From the NCBI GenBank assembly GCA_041736465.1, contig JBGSTO010000720.1, positions 1 to 34,023 of the forward strand: 34,023 bases of DNA. The letters run 5' to 3'. The notes below the pieces were generated by a model. That model did no database searches. It saw only the letters and a program-made list of their open reading frames with translations, and was not told the DNA's origin. A program made the translations under genes and the position numbers. The stretch's first letter is position 1; each line of letters starts with the position of its first letter. Shown piece after piece: positions 31,563 to 34,023 of this stretch. This DNA is from JAJUJL01 sp041736465. Its GTDB lineage: Bacteria; Chloroflexota; Anaerolineae; Anaerolineales; UBA4823.

Positions 31563-33194
31563 ATGAGATTATACCATCGCAAGATCTGGTTTTCAGTGCT
31601 GGCAGCCATGCTTTTTGGGCTGTCTGCCTGTTCGGCGCCTACGGCAACGCAGGCGGTTTTGCGCGTGCAGGTGGCGGTAGATGGCAATCTGACCCCTTTG
31701 AGTCTGCCGGCAGGCAGCACGGTCGAGCAAGCCCTGGCGCAGCTCGCCGTGACGCTGGGGCCGCTGGACCGGGTCGAGCCGCCGGATTATACGCTGCTTA
31801 CCGATGGCTCCGCAGTGCGCGTGATACGGGTGAGCGAGGAGTTTTCGGTCGAGCAGGAAGTGATCGCCTTCGAGCGCCAGGTGCTGCAAACCGAATCGCT
31901 GGCAGACCAGGAGCGCCTGCTGGCGCAAAATGGGGTCAATGGTCTGCGTGAAACCACATACCGGCACGTGTATGAAGACGGCGCCCTGGTTTCCTCCAGC
32001 CCGGTGCGCACCAGCGTGCTGCAGCAGCCCATTCCTGAGATCGTCATGGTGGGCGTGCAGGCGCCATTTCTGCCGGTGCAGATTCCCGGCAGGCTGGCTT
32101 ACCTGTTGGGAAGCAATGCCTGGATCATGCAGGGCGACACCACCCGGCGAACGCCTGTCGTGACCACCGGCGATTTGGACGGTCGCATCTTCTCGCTCTC
32201 CGGAGATGGAAGCTGGCTGTTGTTTACCCGCCGCTCCAAGGAAGAAGACCAGATCAACAGCCTGTGGGCTGCCGATCTGCGCCAGGATCCCCCCGAACTG
32301 TACGACCTGGGTGTTGCCAATGTGGTGCATTTTGCCGGTTGGGTGCCAGACGGGCGCAACGATCAGGTTGTATTTTCCACCGTCGAACCGCGCCAGACCG
32401 CCCCAGGCTGGCAGGCGAACAACGATTTGAACACCCTCAACTTCAGCAGCAGCGGCTGGACATCGCGCTGGAAGGTGTTCGTGGATGCCAACTCCGGCGG
32501 TGTTTATGGCTGGTGGGGCACGCAGTTCGCCTGGGAGCCGGGTGGCGAGCGGGTAGCCTATGCCCGCGCCGACGAGATCGGCCTGGTCAACATGGATACC
32601 GGCAGCTTCGAAGCGCTGATGCCCATCGTCCCGCTGCAAACCGGCGGCGACTGGGCCTGGGTGCCATCCATCGCCTGGAGCCCGGATGGCAGCTTCCTGT
32701 TTGGCGTCGATCACGTGGTGCCTGCCAATGCACCCGCTCCCGAGGCCTCGCCGGTCTTCGACCTGGCGGCTGTGCCACTGGAAGCAGGATCGCCGGTGAA
32801 CCTGGCGTCGCAGACCGGCATGTTCGCTTACCCGTCTGTGTCGCCCGTCCAGCCGCAAGCGGATGGCGAGCAGGCCTACCAGGTTGCCTACCTGCAGGCG
32901 ATCTTTCCCAATCAGAGCGAGAGCAGCCGCTACCGCCTGGTGGTGATGGATCGCGACGGCTCCAACCGGCGTGAATTGTTCCCGCGTCCCGACCAACCCG
33001 GGCTGGATCCGCAGCAGCCTGCCTGGTCACCGGCGGTCATGCCGGACAGCCAGGCATATGCGCTTGCCGTGCTCTACCAGGGCAACCTGTGGCTGGTAGA
33101 TGCCAGCGGCGAGTTCTTACAGCGTCAAATCACCGGCGACGGTCTCGTCAGCCGTATCGATTGGAAACCTTTTGCCCCTGGGGCAGGAAATTGA
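31563..33194 (+). CDS. DUF348-G5 lipoprotein with a beta-propeller
   Basis: A surface lipoprotein of 543 residues. The signal peptide ends with LSAC, giving lipidated Cys23. Residues about 34-92 look like a DUF348 (ubiquitin-like) domain, residues about 93-165 like a G5 domain (EFSVEQEVIAFERQVL, then TSVLQQPIPEIVMVG), as in YabE and Rpf-type cell-wall proteins. The rest (about 175-540) is a WD40/TolB-like propeller with repeats such as ISLxGDGSWLLFTRR, AWSPDGSFLFGV and SRYRLVVMDRDGSNR. G5 domains are thought to bind GlcNAc-containing glycans. No lytic or Rpf catalytic domain is attached, so it may bind cell-wall glycan and report or scaffold. The ATG at 31563 has no Shine-Dalgarno and follows the predicted start by four bases. 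The SDR gene follows after 10 bases. Confidence 0.82.
   Translation: MRLYHRKIWFSVLAAMLFGLSACSAPTATQAVLRVQVAVDGNLTPLSLPAGSTVEQALAQLAVTLGPLDRVEPPDYTLLTDGSAVRVIRVSEEFSVEQEVIAFERQVLQTESLADQERLLAQNGVNGLRETTYRHVYEDGALVSSSPVRTSVLQQPIPEIVMVGVQAPFLPVQIPGRLAYLLGSNAWIMQGDTTRRTPVVTTGDLDGRIFSLSGDGSWLLFTRRSKEEDQINSLWAADLRQDPPELYDLGVANVVHFAGWVPDGRNDQVVFSTVEPRQTAPGWQANNDLNTLNFSSSGWTSRWKVFVDANSGGVYGWWGTQFAWEPGGERVAYARADEIGLVNMDTGSFEALMPIVPLQTGGDWAWVPSIAWSPDGSFLFGVDHVVPANAPAPEASPVFDLAAVPLEAGSPVNLASQTGMFAYPSVSPVQPQADGEQAYQVAYLQAIFPNQSESSRYRLVVMDRDGSNRRELFPRPDQPGLDPQQPAWSPAVMPDSQAYALAVLYQGNLWLVDASGEFLQRQITGDGLVSRIDWKPFAPGAGN
31568..31576 (-). promoter_or_regulatory. Extended -10 promoter of scpB, inside the lipoprotein gene
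   Basis: Minus-strand TGGTATAAT, the same word as at sucC and the LysM gene. The start should be near 31561, ten bases before the TTG. The element lies within codons 2-5 of the divergent lipoprotein gene. Confidence 0.6.
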
Positions 33195-33204
33195 GGCACA
33201 CAGT

Positions 33205-34023
33205 ATGCGTATTTTAATCACCGGCGCCGCTGGCTTTCTGGGATCACACCTGTGCGAGCGGCTGCTTTCCGAAGGCCATTCGGTCATCGGTATGGATAAC
33301 TTCATCACCGGCAACCCCAATAACCTGGCGCACCTGACCGGGAACGATCGCTTTGCATTCATCCGTCATGACGTGTCTAATTTTATCTTCGTGCCCGGCA
33401 AGGTGGACGCGGTGATGCATTTCGCCTCGCCCGCCAGCCCCAATCCAAACTCGCCGTACGGCTACGTCAACCTGCCGATCCAGACCATGAAAGCCGGCGC
33501 TCTGGGTACGCACAACACCCTGGGGGTGGCGCGCGCCAACAATGCCCGTTTCTTGCTCGCTTCCACCAGCGAGATTTACGGCGACCCCCTGGAGCATCCC
33601 CAGACGGAAGCGTATTGGGGGCACGTCAACCCCATCGGCCCACGCTCGGTCTATGACGAAGCCAAGCGCTTCGCCGAAGCGCTCACCATGGCTTACCATC
33701 GCTTCCACGGGATCGACACTCGCGTCGTGCGCATCTTCAATACCTACGGACCGCGCATGCAGGTGGATGACGGCCGCGTCGTGCCGAATTTCATCAAGCA
33801 GGCGCTGCACGGAGAGCCGCTGACCGTGTATGGGGATGGCTCGCAGACGCGCAGCTTTTGCTACGTGGATGACCTGGTCGATGGCATCGTGCGCTTGCTG
33901 TATTCTGACGTGCACGAGCCGGTCAATATCGGCAACCCGGTAGAGACCACCATTCTGGAATTTGCCGAGACGATCAACCACCTGGTTGGGAATAAAGCCG
34001 GCACCGCCTATGCACCGGCGCAG
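33205..34023 (+). CDS. UDP-glucuronate decarboxylase-like SDR, 3' end outside window
   Basis: The open frame runs from ATG 33205 to the end of the window with no stop (273 codons). The NAD-binding motif is GAAGFLGSHL (8-17), the Asp after strand 2 is in GMDNF, the catalytic Ser/Thr are in LLASTSEIYG, and the Tyr-Lys pair is in VYDEAKR (YxxxK). DPLEHPQTEAYWGHVNPIGPRSVYDEAKR and the later RIFNTYGPRM are the signature of UDP-xylose synthase (UDP-glucuronic acid decarboxylase), less likely another NDP-sugar epimerase. An insert (NPNSPYGYVNL) follows HFASPASP where this family has a short loop, so the exact substrate is uncertain. The start has no obvious Shine-Dalgarno. It begins 10 bases after the lipoprotein gene and is probably co-transcribed. 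Confidence 0.85.
   Translation, partial: MRILITGAAGFLGSHLCERLLSEGHSVIGMDNFITGNPNNLAHLTGNDRFAFIRHDVSNFIFVPGKVDAVMHFASPASPNPNSPYGYVNLPIQTMKAGALGTHNTLGVARANNARFLLASTSEIYGDPLEHPQTEAYWGHVNPIGPRSVYDEAKRFAEALTMAYHRFHGIDTRVVRIFNTYGPRMQVDDGRVVPNFIKQALHGEPLTVYGDGSQTRSFCYVDDLVDGIVRLLYSDVHEPVNIGNPVETTILEFAETINHLVGNKAGTAYAPAQ

Noticed and set aside
31593..32996. A 467-codon minus-strand frame opposite the G5 lipoprotein gene
   Set aside because: Antisense shadow; His/Gln-rich translation without domains, while the plus strand has a lipobox, G5 and propeller motifs.
33244..33981. A 245-codon minus-strand frame opposite the SDR gene
   Set aside because: The plus strand encodes clear SDR motifs from 33205 to the end of the window; the minus frame is its shadow.
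1..34023. CRISPR arrays, tRNA or rRNA genes, insertion sequences, prophage
   Set aside because: I looked for regularly spaced repeats, tRNA-like CCA ends with cloverleaf arms, transposases and integrases, and found none. A short-read eye search can miss an unusual tRNA; tRNAscan and Infernal would settle it.

Overview
The window is a GC-rich bacterial chromosome segment. I saw no rRNA, tRNA, CRISPR array, transposase, integrase or phage gene. The gene set points to Chloroflexota, most likely Anaerolineae: an Agl23-like GT-C membrane protein fused to an NHL propeller, zinc-ribbon/LysM and DUF348-G5 surface proteins, a type 2 (FMN) isopentenyl-diphosphate isomerase, and GH1/GH4 glycoside hydrolases. 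The taxonomy is an inference from gene content, not from a marker gene.

Layout. 1-3227 (+): the 3' part of trxB, then mdh and a mitochondrial-type citrate synthase, closed by two tandem hairpin terminators. 3343-4458 (-): a zinc-ribbon/TM/double-LysM protein, divergent from hemW (4608-5813, +). 5832-7931 (-): a two-gene isoprenoid operon (idi type 2, then a polyprenyl synthase), divergent from acpP (8096-8329, +). 8530-10550 (-): sucC-sucD, with a degenerate in-frame second copy of the sucD 3' end just downstream. 10678-12155 (-): a 5'-truncated-looking small gene and a YghO-like GNAT. 12294-17122 (-): ECF sigma factor, putative anti-sigma factor, then the 1137-residue Agl23/NHL protein. 17615-19940 (+): DUF4418 protein, FtsX-type permease and ABC ATPase, tightly coupled. 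19984-20916 (-): an RluB-type pseudouridine synthase. 21005-27141 (-): CPBP protease, alpha/beta hydrolase, a frameshifted membrane-anchored protein, a polytopic protein, a lipoprotein, and a PaaK-like CoA ligase. 27317-30920 (-): GH1, GH4 and a BadF-type sugar kinase in one operon. 30967-31551 (-): scpB. 31563-34023 (+): a DUF348-G5-propeller lipoprotein and the 5' part of a UDP-glucuronate decarboxylase-like SDR gene that runs off the window.

How the genes fit together. mdh, citrate synthase and sucCD supply TCA-cycle steps. idi2 and the prenyl synthase give polyprenyl diphosphates. The GH1-GH4-kinase operon looks built for intracellular handling of a beta-linked di- or oligosaccharide. The sigma/anti-sigma pair sits directly upstream of the large envelope protein and may control it.

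Strongest leads: the DUF4418-permease-ATPase cassette, whose membrane proteins carry Cys/Met/His clusters; the duplicated sucD tail; the frameshift at about 22.66-22.68 kb; and overlapping divergent promoters at 31.54-31.58 kb with almost no 5' leader. A TGGTATAAT extended -10 element recurs upstream of several genes.
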